DNA from: a virus
IMG/VR virus record: IMGVR_UViG_3300046616_000314
Location: 62,001-126,000 of that record
Length of the DNA stretch: 64,000 nt
Strand: one strand, 5' to 3'
Shown: piece after piece, positions 8,946-17,490 of the stretch
Numbering within the stretch: the first letter of the stretch is position 1
How the letters are laid out: every line of letters starts with the position of its first letter
Position numbers and translations under genes: made by a program
Notes under the pieces: model-generated
Told to the model about the DNA's origin: nothing
What the model saw: the letters and a program-made list of their open reading frames with translations, nothing else
The model's database searches: none

Positions 8946-9292
8946 AACTCGTTGACGCAGTTCCGCATATGTCGCGATACCGGCACGTATTTCCTATGGG
9001 GCGAACACCGGGTAAATTTTTTCTCCTCCATAAGGACAAAGAAGAAAAAATCTCCAATACAATTCACTGGGACAAGGTACGTAAAATCACGGGCAAGCGT
9101 TGGGTGATTTTCGAGTTTGAAAACCGAAACAATTACTTAAAAAATCATTGGTCAGAATTCTCCCGGTATTGTAAGAGCCGGGCTCAGGCTGGTTACATGA
9201 TTGTGGATCGCTATGGAAATAATGTAACGATTGCATTGAATTTCCGCGCGGACGAAGATGCGTCCTATTGCAGATTGAGATTCAGCAAATGA
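8942..9292 (+). CDS. FKLK-tail family protein with diverged tail
   Basis: 116 residues, basic, ATGA-coupled. Tail FRADEDASYCRLRFSK. Unknown function. Confidence 0.82.
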   Translation: MKLVDAVPHMSRYRHVFPMGRTPGKFFLLHKDKEEKISNTIHWDKVRKITGKRWVIFEFENRNNYLKNHWSEFSRYCKSRAQAGYMIVDRYGNNVTIALNFRADEDASYCRLRFSK

Positions 9293-9618
9293 TCCAGCTA
9301 CGCCCCAACGAATTAATTACCGGGTTGATCATCGAAATCGCGTATTACTCGCGGGCAGATGGTACAAAGTACATTCGATATTCGAGTGTGCTAAATTCTA
9401 GAGGCGGACACGATAGACAAGAACTTACTCTATGTAGTCCGTTTGTTGTAAGCATAAAAAATAACAGACACATTGTTGATGATCCGCGTTTTATTGACTT
9501 TGTTGACAAGTTCACCGGAACTGTTGTATATAAGGACTCGACAGATGAAATCTTCATGGATTTTGCAAGTGAAGAAGACATCGTAATGTTCAAGTTTAAA
9601 ATGACAGGGCAATGCTAG
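9289..9618 (+). CDS. FKLK-tail family protein
   Basis: 109 residues from ATG 9289, chosen over an in-frame ATG at 9268 because it restores the ATGA overlap seen at almost every junction. Tail FASEEDIVMFKFKMTGQC; stop is TAG. Confidence 0.82.
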   Translation: MIQLRPNELITGLIIEIAYYSRADGTKYIRYSSVLNSRGGHDRQELTLCSPFVVSIKNNRHIVDDPRFIDFVDKFTGTVVYKDSTDEIFMDFASEEDIVMFKFKMTGQC

Positions 9619-9977
9619 AAGCGCAGCGCATAACAGTACCGACGACAATCCTAGCATATCGTCTATCACCTTGGACGACAGGGTTTTCGCTCACCTATGC
9701 TCAGCGCGATTCTAACCGCAATGGTGTACCCTGCGAAGTCATGGGCGCACACCTAGTCATTTTCCCGATGAAGATACTTTCGGAGATCAAACCGGAGTAT
9801 GAAAAATTTGTCGAGTTTTCGAAAACGTTTCCCGGTGAGATTTATTCGATCAAGCGGTTCTTCACACATGACCTTTCGCCTGGACGTGGCGAGCATATGC
9901 ATTTCTTGCTTTCATTCCCGACCGCTGAAGATGCCGTAATCTTCAAGATGCGTATGAAAGTGGATTACAACCTATGA
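9612..9977 (+). CDS. FKLK-tail family protein
   Basis: 121 residues, overlapping the previous gene by 7 nt. Tail FPTAEDAVIFKMRMKVDYNL has a short extension past the motif. Unknown function. Confidence 0.82.
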   Translation: MLEAQRITVPTTILAYRLSPWTTGFSLTYAQRDSNRNGVPCEVMGAHLVIFPMKILSEIKPEYEKFVEFSKTFPGEIYSIKRFFTHDLSPGRGEHMHFLLSFPTAEDAVIFKMRMKVDYNL

Positions 9978-10264
9978 ACGGCGCGGATGAAGTATACGCG
10001 GGTTATGTGGTCGAAATCTCAGATGACGAAATCAGCTATAAACTTAATGCACGCGGAAAGCAAATGCATGTGAGTTATCCATGCAATGAATGCGCCGTTC
10101 TGCGTCTTGATAAATCAACCGCATTGGGAGATTTGGACGTTACAGATTTCAGAAAAACTATGCAAACAATCTCAAGGAAAGCTACGGTATTCTTTGGCGG
10201 ATCATATGTTTTTCATTTCAAGAACCCAGATGATCTTATCCTGCATTGTCTGAAATACTCATGA
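9974..10264 (+). CDS. FKLK-tail family protein, degenerate tail
   Basis: 96 residues, ATGA-coupled. Tail FKNPDDLILHCLKYS keeps strand, acidic turn and final aromatic but loses F-K-L-K. Membership rests partly on position. Confidence 0.75.
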   Translation: MNGADEVYAGYVVEISDDEISYKLNARGKQMHVSYPCNECAVLRLDKSTALGDLDVTDFRKTMQTISRKATVFFGGSYVFHFKNPDDLILHCLKYS

Positions 10265-10641
10265 AACAAGTTACAGCTAAAATCATGAAACTTAGCGAAT
10301 TTGTTGCTCTACACAATCCGCGAGTTTGCGACGGCACGGTGGATTGCTATATCGATGAAGCAACGACTTGTGAGGACGAAGACCCGCGCAACTATTCCTG
10401 TGAACCCATTGCCGATGACGATCTTGAACTAATTGAATATCCTTGTTACACCGCGCATCATTTCACGCATTCTGAAATCTATAGCGACCGCTGGAACAGT
10501 GTGTTCAAAGCCGTCAAGGTGCATAAACTTCCGGCGTATTTTGTGGATTACCATCTAGGCGGTGTTCCCATAGAATCGTGCATTATCTTGGCGCACAAAA
10601 GCGACGAAGATGGCATGTTGTTTAAATTGAAACTCACATGA
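10261..10641 (+). CDS. FKLK-tail family protein
   Basis: 126 residues from ATG 10261 (ATGA overlap; ATG 10246 is in frame upstream). Tail HKSDEDGMLFKLKLT, preceded by the W-helix DRWNSVFKAV. Acidic N-terminal half with a cluster of Cys. Unknown function. Confidence 0.83.
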   Translation: MKQVTAKIMKLSEFVALHNPRVCDGTVDCYIDEATTCEDEDPRNYSCEPIADDDLELIEYPCYTAHHFTHSEIYSDRWNSVFKAVKVHKLPAYFVDYHLGGVPIESCIILAHKSDEDGMLFKLKLT

Positions 10642-10946
10642 CTGTTCACAAAGGCTGGAAAGTCACCATTGAACCGACCGATGTCGCCGGGATCGAATGG
10701 GAAGCGCATCGTTATGGTGGTCCGCAAATAATCACGGGTGATTGCTTGTATACACCCATTTTTGACGTGAGAGATATAACGCGATGGAATGCATTTTTGA
10801 ATTTTGCTCATACCTATGAGAGAACAATTTGGCAAATTGCGCGGGATCATGGTGAAGCCCCCGATACCTATTATGCTCCTGTTGGCTATGTGATCGATTT
10901 CGCTTCTGAAGAAGAAGCGTTGTTGTATAAGTTGAAACACGAATGA
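10638..10946 (+). CDS. FKLK-tail family protein
   Basis: 102 residues, ATGA-coupled. Tail FASEEEALLYKLKHE, W-helix TRWNAFLNFA. Unknown function. Confidence 0.85.
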   Translation: MTVHKGWKVTIEPTDVAGIEWEAHRYGGPQIITGDCLYTPIFDVRDITRWNAFLNFAHTYERTIWQIARDHGEAPDTYYAPVGYVIDFASEEEALLYKLKHE

Positions 10947-11425
10947 TCCCTGTATTTGACAACGACAGTCTCAAGCCAGATATCACGCGCTTCGTAATAG
11001 AGAAGACGAACCTTCCTGCACGTCATAACAGTGCAGTCGTATATGTCTTAAATCAAGTGGACTATTCCCCTGGCATATATTCTTTAGATCAGCAAACGTC
11101 TAAGATTGAATTCTTTCGCGTTGGCGTAATCAAACACACGAATATGAAGAAATTCCAATCAATGGAATTCGATACGGATGTTGCTGGACAACATGAAGTA
11201 GAACTATTCAACAAAGAATTAACAGCACTCGACGCAAGCTATCATCACCCCGTGAATATTGGAATAATGACCAATTGGCGATCTGAAGTCATAAACTGGA
11301 TCATCGAAAACATTGACGGTGCTTGGACGCTTATGTCACTTCTGCATGAGAATCGGAAATGGGGTTGCACTTTTTATTTTGCATCTGACGAAGATGCGGC
11401 TACAATAAAATTTAAGTTTGGTTAA
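10943..11425 (+). CDS. FKLK-tail family protein
   Basis: 160 residues, ATGA-coupled at the start. Tail FASDEDAATIKFKFG, stop TAA. Longer N-terminal region than its neighbours; unknown function. Confidence 0.84.
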   Translation: MIPVFDNDSLKPDITRFVIEKTNLPARHNSAVVYVLNQVDYSPGIYSLDQQTSKIEFFRVGVIKHTNMKKFQSMEFDTDVAGQHEVELFNKELTALDASYHHPVNIGIMTNWRSEVINWIIENIDGAWTLMSLLHENRKWGCTFYFASDEDAATIKFKFG

Positions 11426-11447
11426 AGCGTATTTTTACGAGATTTTT

Positions 11448-11888
11448 ATGAAGCCCAGTCATGCTCTCATTGGTGGTGAATTAATTCCAATTCAATTTTA
11501 TGAACTGGAAAGCCCCAATCAATTCGGAACCTATCTTGTCCCATTCGCCAAAGCGTTGTTGGTCGAACAGACCCCGTGTCTGAACGTGTACGACATCAAG
11601 GGCACGAAGTTCCTTGTGCTTGCTGGATCGGCGCCAGAGACCCCGTTCAACGTCATCGTAGCCGAATTCAACGAGCGTGGTTTCGATCTGGGTTTGGAAA
11701 TCCCTAGCGTTGAAACGCGCAACATTCTGTCGATGTTCACACTGTTGGAAGTCGATGACGCTTTTGAAGTAGAATTCTACGAAGAAGAGGTTATCCTGTC
11801 GAGCATGGGCGATATCGTCATGGAAGATGTCAGAATCGCCATTGAATGTGATTCCGATCCATACTTCACGGATGAGCCGCCATTTTGA
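11448..11888 (+). CDS. Acidic protein of unknown function, no tail motif
   Basis: 146 residues from ATG 11448; an in-frame TTG at 11418 would restore overlap with the upstream stop. Strongly acidic C-terminus (EEEV, EDVR, DEPPF). It breaks the run of tail-family genes. Higher GC and nrd-like codon use suggest an older core gene. Family not recognised. Confidence 0.75.
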   Translation: MKPSHALIGGELIPIQFYELESPNQFGTYLVPFAKALLVEQTPCLNVYDIKGTKFLVLAGSAPETPFNVIVAEFNERGFDLGLEIPSVETRNILSMFTLLEVDDAFEVEFYEEEVILSSMGDIVMEDVRIAIECDSDPYFTDEPPF

Positions 11889-12253
11889 TCCTCGCTGATT
11901 ATATCAAAAAGCATTTCGCGGATGGATATAATAGTCTCAAGGTAGGGACTACGACTGATCCTGCGTTGATTATTGAACACGGAAATAAATGGTGTTACAA
12001 CGTCGATAACGACGCAGATGCGGATTTTCAGAAAGCCGCTTACTATTCGCATTACTGCTTTCCAAGCGGGACAGTTTTCAATGATCAATGGAAGCGATTG
12101 TATGAATACATCGTTGCCCGAGACATTGAAATATTTTTCATTAGAGTCCACGATTACTACGCTACAATTAATAACCCTCGACAAATATCAGTAGTTGTCA
12201 TTCCGCACGATACAGAAGAAGAGGCGGTATTTGCTAAGGTAAAGGTCGGATGA
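11885..12253 (+). CDS. FKLK-tail family protein, first of a tandem pair
   Basis: 122 residues beginning at TTG 11885, which overlaps the preceding stop (TTGA). Starts MILADYIKKH and has YYSHYCFPSGT and IPHDTEEEAVFAKVKVG, closely matching the next gene, so the pair arose by tandem duplication. The tail is a variant (V-F-A-K-V-K-V-G). Confidence 0.8.
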   Translation: MILADYIKKHFADGYNSLKVGTTTDPALIIEHGNKWCYNVDNDADADFQKAAYYSHYCFPSGTVFNDQWKRLYEYIVARDIEIFFIRVHDYYATINNPRQISVVVIPHDTEEEAVFAKVKVG

Positions 12254-12615
12254 TCCTTACTGAATACATCGATACCATCATGTACGATTACAACAGCATC
12301 AGGGAAGGGAGACCGGACGACCCGTTTTCAATGCCATCGGTGTCAAATATAATTTACCGCTATACCAAAACACATATTAATCCCGACACCGTAGATCATG
12401 CCTGTTATTCCCATTATGTTTTCCAGTCTGGAACGCTAAGAGGCTCCCGATGGGAACGACTACATTCGTATGTTTTAGGAAGAAAATCTAAAATATATTT
12501 TATTACTCGCTATGCTTCCGACGTTAATTTCATACACTATCAACAAGAAGCCGTTATCATCGTTCCACACGATACGGAAGAAGAAGCATTCTTCGCTAGA
12601 GTTAAAAACGGATGA
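12250..12615 (+). CDS. FKLK-tail family protein, second of a tandem pair
   Basis: 121 residues, ATGA-coupled. Starts MILTEYIDTI, with CYSHYVFQSGT and VPHDTEEEAFFARVKNG; clear paralogue of the gene at 11885. Unknown function. Confidence 0.84.
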   Translation: MILTEYIDTIMYDYNSIREGRPDDPFSMPSVSNIIYRYTKTHINPDTVDHACYSHYVFQSGTLRGSRWERLHSYVLGRKSKIYFITRYASDVNFIHYQQEAVIIVPHDTEEEAFFARVKNG

Positions 12616-13313
12616 TCTACCATCTTGAACCCATCGGTGATTGGTCTACGGTAGCTGATGAAGATCGCTTTAGCGGTTTTCTAGACGGCGACCGCCGAGC
12701 ACTACATAATCCAAAGTGGCGCGGAAACGTGCGCGATGCTTTCCGTAATACATCGCACCAATACAATTTCTTTTTCCTTCAAGACGTAAAAGATCGTCGT
12801 TCAACGTACACGGCTAAATCTCTATTTGAAGTGAGTGATTACCTTCTTGACTATACATTCGATATGTCAGTACCAGACTCAATCAACGTGGTGTTCACGA
12901 ACAATTTCGGTACTGATCGCGTCGCAATGACACCCTGGATCATTGCTCATAGAACGTCGCACACAATCCACGAACACTTGGATGATGGCAAGGGTGTAGA
13001 ATACGTTCAAATATTACACGATATGTGTATTCATATCAAAAATATCAATAATTGCCATCATCGATTGAATAAAGACTTGCGCCAAGTCTTGAAATTCCGC
13101 AGCGCAAAGAAACAGCTTACGCGATATGGCGAATTGTTTCATGAAATATTCGCTCAATACTTGATACAAGGAAGCGTGACATTCATCAAACTCCCAAACA
13201 CCGTTCCTGATGCGGATGTAATCAATTCGATTACTAGAAAATATGCACCGAAGATCAATGCCTCTATCAAGAGACTATTAGATCAATCTGTTGGTAACAT
13301 TTATATTCTTTAG
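12612..13313 (+). CDS. Protein of unknown function, last gene of the plus-strand run
   Basis: 233 residues, ATGA-coupled, no tail motif. Contains TPWIIAHRTSHTIHEH and later YGELFHEIFAQYLIQG; such W-I-x-A-H-R-x-x-H and F-H-E-x-F-A-Q segments recur in uncharacterised proteins of large phages as I recall, but no reaction is known to me. Its end overlaps by 4 nt the convergent gene on the other strand. Confidence 0.8.
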   Translation: MIYHLEPIGDWSTVADEDRFSGFLDGDRRALHNPKWRGNVRDAFRNTSHQYNFFFLQDVKDRRSTYTAKSLFEVSDYLLDYTFDMSVPDSINVVFTNNFGTDRVAMTPWIIAHRTSHTIHEHLDDGKGVEYVQILHDMCIHIKNINNCHHRLNKDLRQVLKFRSAKKQLTRYGELFHEIFAQYLIQGSVTFIKLPNTVPDADVINSITRKYAPKINASIKRLLDQSVGNIYIL

Positions 13314-14200
13314 TAATAGCCGTCGTCTTCGCGAGGATCGAAGACGCCTGGAACATAGATGTCATCCAATGCCAGACGCTTGACCATTTTGACATTGTGC
13401 AGCAACGGTTCGCCATCGGCTCCATCGTCTTCTAGCTCTGTTCCCTGGACAAGGAAGATATCGCGCTTACCCTTAGCGGTAGCCGAGAACAAACCGTCCA
13501 TCGTTCCATTGAGCGTGTTTTCATTGATGCCGTCCCCGATTGCCCAACGTTGTTCTTCCATTTCCCAATCGGCATGATAGGCGGATACGCCCTTTTCCCA
13601 CACCGGATGACCTTCTTCGCGAGAGGCTAGGAAATTCTGTGAACGTTCATCATCGCGCCATAGACCGAAACGAACATAATATCTGCCTAGCATGTAGGCT
13701 TTGTTTTCAGGCGTGAACATTTGTTTGACATATCGTCTTGCCAAATCAAGTGCGCCAGGAAGCGGAATAGAGATCAGTTCGCCACGATATGTGCCGCCCG
13801 TGTCTACGATATTGCCATCTAGATCGAAGACAACGCGCAGATGATCAGGTTCAGCTTTTGAACCACGATTGGGGTGATATGAGATAGCCGGGACGTTGTA
13901 GATAGCAAAAGTGTTCTTGTGCTTGTCTAGGTATTTTTGGACGGTTACTTGCGTCCAGCTACGCCAGCCAAAATAAGCATAGAATGCAAGCCACTCAGGG
14001 TTTTGCATTACCTTGCCTTCAATGCGCTTTAAGTCTGCCCCAGAGGGTGGCCACGTCTCAGGGGTGAAATCGGGCTTGCCTTCGGCATCCATTTGCGAGG
14101 ATGTCTTGTAGTGGGGAGCTAAGTCCTGCCAATAAGAACGCCCAACGTCTGTCGGATGCTCGCGATAATACTTTTCTTCAAACAGTTCTGACAGGCGCAT
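13310..14200 (-). CDS. Late protein with MR-ELFE N-terminal signal
   Basis: 296 residues starting MRLSELFEEKYY, the N-terminal pattern (M-R-x-x-E-L-F-E) shared with six other genes in the window and resembling the capsid-targeting start of T4 internal proteins. A T4-late-like AATAAATA lies 4 nt upstream of ATG. The C-terminal part ends in a strand-rich region (LVQGTEL, VKRLALDDIYVPG). No ART triad could be assigned. Likely a late, possibly packaged, protein of unknown activity. Confidence 0.85.
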   Translation of the reverse strand: MRLSELFEEKYYREHPTDVGRSYWQDLAPHYKTSSQMDAEGKPDFTPETWPPSGADLKRIEGKVMQNPEWLAFYAYFGWRSWTQVTVQKYLDKHKNTFAIYNVPAISYHPNRGSKAEPDHLRVVFDLDGNIVDTGGTYRGELISIPLPGALDLARRYVKQMFTPENKAYMLGRYYVRFGLWRDDERSQNFLASREEGHPVWEKGVSAYHADWEMEEQRWAIGDGINENTLNGTMDGLFSATAKGKRDIFLVQGTELEDDGADGEPLLHNVKMVKRLALDDIYVPGVFDPREDDGYY

Positions 14201-14203
14201 CCA

Positions 14204-14497
14204 TTATTTATTATGGGCGTGGAAGCATCCGTTTGCGATGTTGAACATGACACATCCACCGATGAAACATAGGACACTGATGCCGATGAAAGAATCAACT
14301 CCCGTTGCATCATACAGAGTGAAACCAGCGACCAGAAGGAACGGTGACGTGATGAAAAGAATGGCGCCTGCGATCAGGGCGACGTAACCCGTGATGGCTT
14401 CGGATCGTGCGCGCTCGCGGATCATGATCAAGGATCGGTTAGCCAATCCATGCAACATTTTATTGAGAACATTGATGTTGTGGGAAACCATTTTCAT
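14204..14497 (-). CDS. Small membrane protein, two helices
   Basis: 97 residues with two predicted transmembrane segments (about 36-60 and 68-88) after a basic N-terminal region. ATGA-coupled to the gene at 14494. One of four membrane proteins in a row. Unknown function. Confidence 0.8.
   Translation of the reverse strand: MKMVSHNINVLNKMLHGLANRSLIMIRERARSEAITGYVALIAGAILFITSPFLLVAGFTLYDATGVDSFIGISVLCFIGGCVMFNIANGCFHAHNK
14205..14212 (-). promoter_or_regulatory. T4-late-type promoter element AATAAATA
   Basis: 7/8 match to TATAAATA, exactly 4 nt upstream of the ATG at 14200, and overlapping the stop codon of the upstream gene. The same spacing recurs at 44632, 54423, 56224 and 62252. Confidence 0.65.
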
Positions 14498-14745
14498 ATT
14501 CTTTCCTCAACATGAACGAAGAAAATTGTTGCAACGGCGATCACCAGGGCGACCACTGCTAAGAACACGTTATGATGCGCTGCACTCATGCCAAACATCA
14601 TGCCAAGCATGATGATAAACACGTGTTTCACTGCGAGCAATATGTGAGTGTATCTCGCAGTTTTGGTGGCGTTTTCGCGTTGACGCAAACGATCTTTGTT
14701 GCGTTGCTCATTGATGAGCCTAACGAATTCGTCTTTTACAAACAT
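14494..14745 (-). CDS. Small membrane protein
   Basis: 83 residues: charged N-terminal helix (residues 1-30), then two hydrophobic segments (about 34-52 and 58-78). Overlaps neighbours by 4 nt and 1 nt. Unknown function. Confidence 0.8.
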   Translation of the reverse strand: MFVKDEFVRLINEQRNKDRLRQRENATKTARYTHILLAVKHVFIIMLGMMFGMSAAHHNVFLAVVALVIAVATIFFVHVEERI

Positions 14746-15053
14746 TATTTCATACCGAAGAAGTGTGCCCGATGCACGGTCTTATAGGAATCCATTGCGT
14801 ATGCGGGTAAATGCGAAACCCCAACGATATCGAACATCGCTTTCGATCCCGCGCCGAAGAACAGCAAATGGATTAAGAGCAAGCCCAATCCGACACCTGT
14901 GACGATGGGCGATTGGATATGGATACCGAAGGCGAGGATCAGACTCAACACGATAGTACCATGCACTAACACCAACACTGTGCCTATCGCAACACGGAAT
15001 TGGTTTTCGGCTTCTTTGCGTATCGATTTATATTCGTAGCGAACTTCGTTCAT
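14745..15053 (-). CDS. Small membrane protein, two helices
   Basis: 102 residues; hydrophobic stretches about 22-44 and 50-70 between a charged N-terminus and a His-containing C-terminus. Coupled to both neighbours. Unknown function. Confidence 0.8.
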   Translation of the reverse strand: MNEVRYEYKSIRKEAENQFRVAIGTVLVLVHGTIVLSLILAFGIHIQSPIVTGVGLGLLLIHLLFFGAGSKAMFDIVGVSHLPAYAMDSYKTVHRAHFFGMK

Positions 15054-15316
15054 CGGTATTCACAACCTTTGAACCAATGCGTTTGCCCAACTCTTTTAAG
15101 ATCGACTTTGAAAAGAGCAATGAACACACCGGTTGCAGGAACAGTGAGCGCAATTATTGCCAATGCCACCATATAGTCTTTATTGAAAATACAAGTTACG
15201 ATCAATCCAATCATAACCGAGAGCATGGTAGCATGAAATGAAGTATTCATATACAAATCGCGCAGAGCATCTTCCGCACAAGTACGAACATCTTCGATTT
15301 CATACGGTTTAGGCAT
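15050..15316 (-). CDS. Small membrane protein, two helices
   Basis: 88 residues with an acidic start and hydrophobic segments about 27-45 and 48-69. ATGA-coupled downstream, overlaps the upstream gene by 8 nt. Unknown function. Confidence 0.8.
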   Translation of the reverse strand: MPKPYEIEDVRTCAEDALRDLYMNTSFHATMLSVMIGLIVTCIFNKDYMVALAIIALTVPATGVFIALFKVDLKRVGQTHWFKGCEYR

Positions 15317-15548
15317 TGCTCATCCATTTCAACTTGAACAAGATCATGTCTTCTGCGTTCGCAAACTCGATGAAATCGTGAAAGTATCCTTCAGTATACC
15401 AATACCAACCCTTAGTCAAGTTAGTACGACACCAATCCTCAACGTCTTCATTGAGATACGTTTTTTCTATAAGTCTACCGTGACCTTTTGCAGCCGTTTG
15501 AACAAACATTGCATAGGTCAAATAAGAGGGAAGGTTGATCCTAAACAT
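15309..15548 (-). CDS. FKLK-tail family protein
   Basis: 79 residues, tail FANAEDMILFKLKWMSNA with Trp instead of the second Phe. A tail gene embedded among membrane-protein genes. Unknown function. Confidence 0.83.
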   Translation of the reverse strand: MFRINLPSYLTYAMFVQTAAKGHGRLIEKTYLNEDVEDWCRTNLTKGWYWYTEGYFHDFIEFANAEDMILFKLKWMSNA

Positions 15549-15798
15549 GATTCAATTCGTCAGGAATGTCGCGCGTGAGTGCAGAGACACAATAACTTAA
15601 ACCGGCTGCTACGGCGAAAAAACAGGTCACGATTAAAAGAATGGCGGTGTGCATCAAAGCCCAAATACCAATCGGAACAAATATAACCAAAAGAATGAAG
15701 CCGACACAATACTCACGAAGTTGTGTGCTGGCGGTAACTTCGGCTGTACGTCTTTTGTATTTAAGAGTTGCGTGTCTTAATTCTTGCATCGAAGCCAT
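15541..15798 (-). CDS. Small membrane protein
   Basis: 85 residues; basic N-terminal 25 residues and two adjoining hydrophobic segments (about 29-48 and 52-70). Unknown function. Confidence 0.78.
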   Translation of the reverse strand: MASMQELRHATLKYKRRTAEVTASTQLREYCVGFILLVIFVPIGIWALMHTAILLIVTCFFAVAAGLSYCVSALTRDIPDELNHV

Positions 15799-15799
15799 A

Positions 15800-16000
15800 T
15801 CAACACCACTTCAATTTGAAAGTGATCATTTCTTCGTCGCTATGGAAATTGAGAACTAAGTTTCCATTCACGTCTTCGAACGGAGGATCAATTTTGATAT
15901 CATTGTCGATAAGCCATGCAACAACGTCTGGGTTGATAGCCATAGTTGTTTTGTAATTCCAGATATGATGTTCTGGAACGATGACTTGTTTGTTGCTCAT
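15800..16000 (-). CDS. FKLK-tail family protein, minimal size
   Basis: 66 residues, tail FHSDEEMITFKLKWC. One of the shortest members, so it nearly defines the minimal unit: one helix (NPDVVAWLIDNDI), one strand pair, then the tail. Coupled to 15997 by ATGA. Confidence 0.85.
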   Translation of the reverse strand: MSNKQVIVPEHHIWNYKTTMAINPDVVAWLIDNDIKIDPPFEDVNGNLVLNFHSDEEMITFKLKWC

Positions 16001-16344
16001 AAGTATTTCAACTTGAAAGCGGTATACGCTTCATCATTCGGAAAGATGAATTCGTTGTTGCCCGTCTTTTCGATTGTAGTTTTGACATCATGGGCTTTCA
16101 ACCACTGACGAAACTCATTAGTCAATTTCGGCGGATCAACCCAACGATGCTCAGGCGCGCTCATACGTGGGTCAGCCCATATATAAATGAGACCCAATGC
16201 CATATGAATTTTGTCTTCCCAACGCCAATAATCGGGAGGCGGAATACCCGTCATGTCCAATGTCCCATCGGTATTGGTTGAACTTTTCAAAAAATGTTTC
16301 CATTCGGTTTCGGAATACAGCCGAGGATAGGGATTCGTTTTCAT
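15997..16344 (-). CDS. FKLK-tail family protein
   Basis: 115 residues, tail FPNDEAYTAFKLKYL. Has the EFRQWLKAHDVK helix that precedes the final strand in many members. ATGA-coupled both sides. Confidence 0.85.
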   Translation of the reverse strand: MKTNPYPRLYSETEWKHFLKSSTNTDGTLDMTGIPPPDYWRWEDKIHMALGLIYIWADPRMSAPEHRWVDPPKLTNEFRQWLKAHDVKTTIEKTGNNEFIFPNDEAYTAFKLKYL

Positions 16345-16598
16345 GAGCCGAAACGCATCTTGAAGGCTACGGCATTTTCGAGCGTGGTGAAAGTAAGAAT
16401 GTATCGCCCACGTGCCGTTTCGGGTGCGCGATCAAAGAAATAAAAGAATTGGATTTCGCAGGCTTGCATCCACGCTGCCATGTCATCGGTAACAGGACCG
16501 CGCACGGCATTGCGAGGAATTTCCATACCAAATGGGAAAACATGCCCGTGGTGAGAGAATGCGGTGATCTCGAATAATGCAGGTTCAGTCATTGCCAT
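16341..16598 (-). CDS. FKLK-tail family protein
   Basis: 85 residues, tail FTTLENAVAFKMRFGS; helix MAAWMQACEIQFFYF before it. Overlaps the upstream gene by 10 nt. Confidence 0.85.
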   Translation of the reverse strand: MAMTEPALFEITAFSHHGHVFPFGMEIPRNAVRGPVTDDMAAWMQACEIQFFYFFDRAPETARGRYILTFTTLENAVAFKMRFGS

Positions 16599-16861
16599 TT
16601 CAACTTGAACATCACACGGTCTTCATCCGACGTGAAAGAAATCGAGGGATAATTCGACCAGCCGTTGTCATACGTCAGCCAAAACGTGGAATAACGAATT
16701 TCATTGTCTAGAAGATAGTCCAGCACTTTCGCCGAAAGCAACGGACGCATTAAGCCCGCGCCTCCGCGTTGTGTTACAAGTCGGAAAGCAATAGTCATGG
16801 CAAACGGATACCCGGTCTTGAATTCCGGTATATCCATGAACGCTTCAATCTTATCGGTCAC
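16589..16861 (-). CDS. FKLK-tail family protein
   Basis: 90 residues, tail FTSDEDRVMFKLKWQ; helix KVLDYLLDNEIRY before it. ATGA-coupled to the SLOG gene. Confidence 0.85.
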   Translation of the reverse strand: MTDKIEAFMDIPEFKTGYPFAMTIAFRLVTQRGGAGLMRPLLSAKVLDYLLDNEIRYSTFWLTYDNGWSNYPSISFTSDEDRVMFKLKWQ

Positions 16862-17490
16862 AGTGTCTTCCGCTCATAGTAGCGTAGAAGCGTTCTAATC
16901 GCTTCCTTGCCCTCTGTAGACAGGTCACGGCTACCGATGCCCGTCCACACGCCATGGGGCTCTGGTGGGCTTTCTAGAGCGTTCCAGCGCACACGACTGT
17001 TCAGACCATTCCAGACGTACCATTGTTCGGTTAGTTGATCGAAGACGTAGCATTCGCACGCTGCACCATTGACGCGATCAATGAACATTTGAACAGCCCA
17101 AGCCGTTCCGCCTGATACCATACCATCTTCAATATCAGCCACGGCGTATACTCGTTCGGTATCTTTGACTTGATAGTAATTACGGCGCAACAGATTACGA
17201 ACGTAAAGATATTTGTCAGGAATGTTGGCGGGCGTATTGAGTTGAAAACTCTTTCGAGTCTTCACACCAGCGGCTTTGTATCGCGCATTCATGTTCTTCG
17301 CAGCGGTATGACACGCCTTGTTCGCCGCTTCTAATTGCTCATCGGTCAGCCGGGCAACTTCGGCTTCGGGAACATAGACCTTTGCATCAGCGAAAGACCA
17401 ATGGACGACTTCATGTCCAGCCGTACCGGCACACATGCCCCATTGGGCATCGGCGCCTTTAGCTCCACCACTGAGACAGATCGGTTTCAT
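16858..17490 (-). CDS. SLOG/LOG-like Rossmann protein, apparently circularly permuted
   Basis: 210 residues. N-terminal LSGGAKGADAQWG (residues 6-18) is the glycine-rich nucleotide-binding motif of the SLOG (DprA/LOG-related) superfamily, followed by GHEVVHWSF. The motif that usually opens this fold, GIGSRDL, is instead near the C-terminus (184-190) followed by a helix, so the strand order is permuted. SLOG proteins bind nucleotides or nucleotide-derived ligands and several act in phage-host conflict; the ligand here is unknown. Coupled by ATGA to tail-family genes on both sides. Confidence 0.75.
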   Translation of the reverse strand: MKPICLSGGAKGADAQWGMCAGTAGHEVVHWSFADAKVYVPEAEVARLTDEQLEAANKACHTAAKNMNARYKAAGVKTRKSFQLNTPANIPDKYLYVRNLLRRNYYQVKDTERVYAVADIEDGMVSGGTAWAVQMFIDRVNGAACECYVFDQLTEQWYVWNGLNSRVRWNALESPPEPHGVWTGIGSRDLSTEGKEAIRTLLRYYERKTL

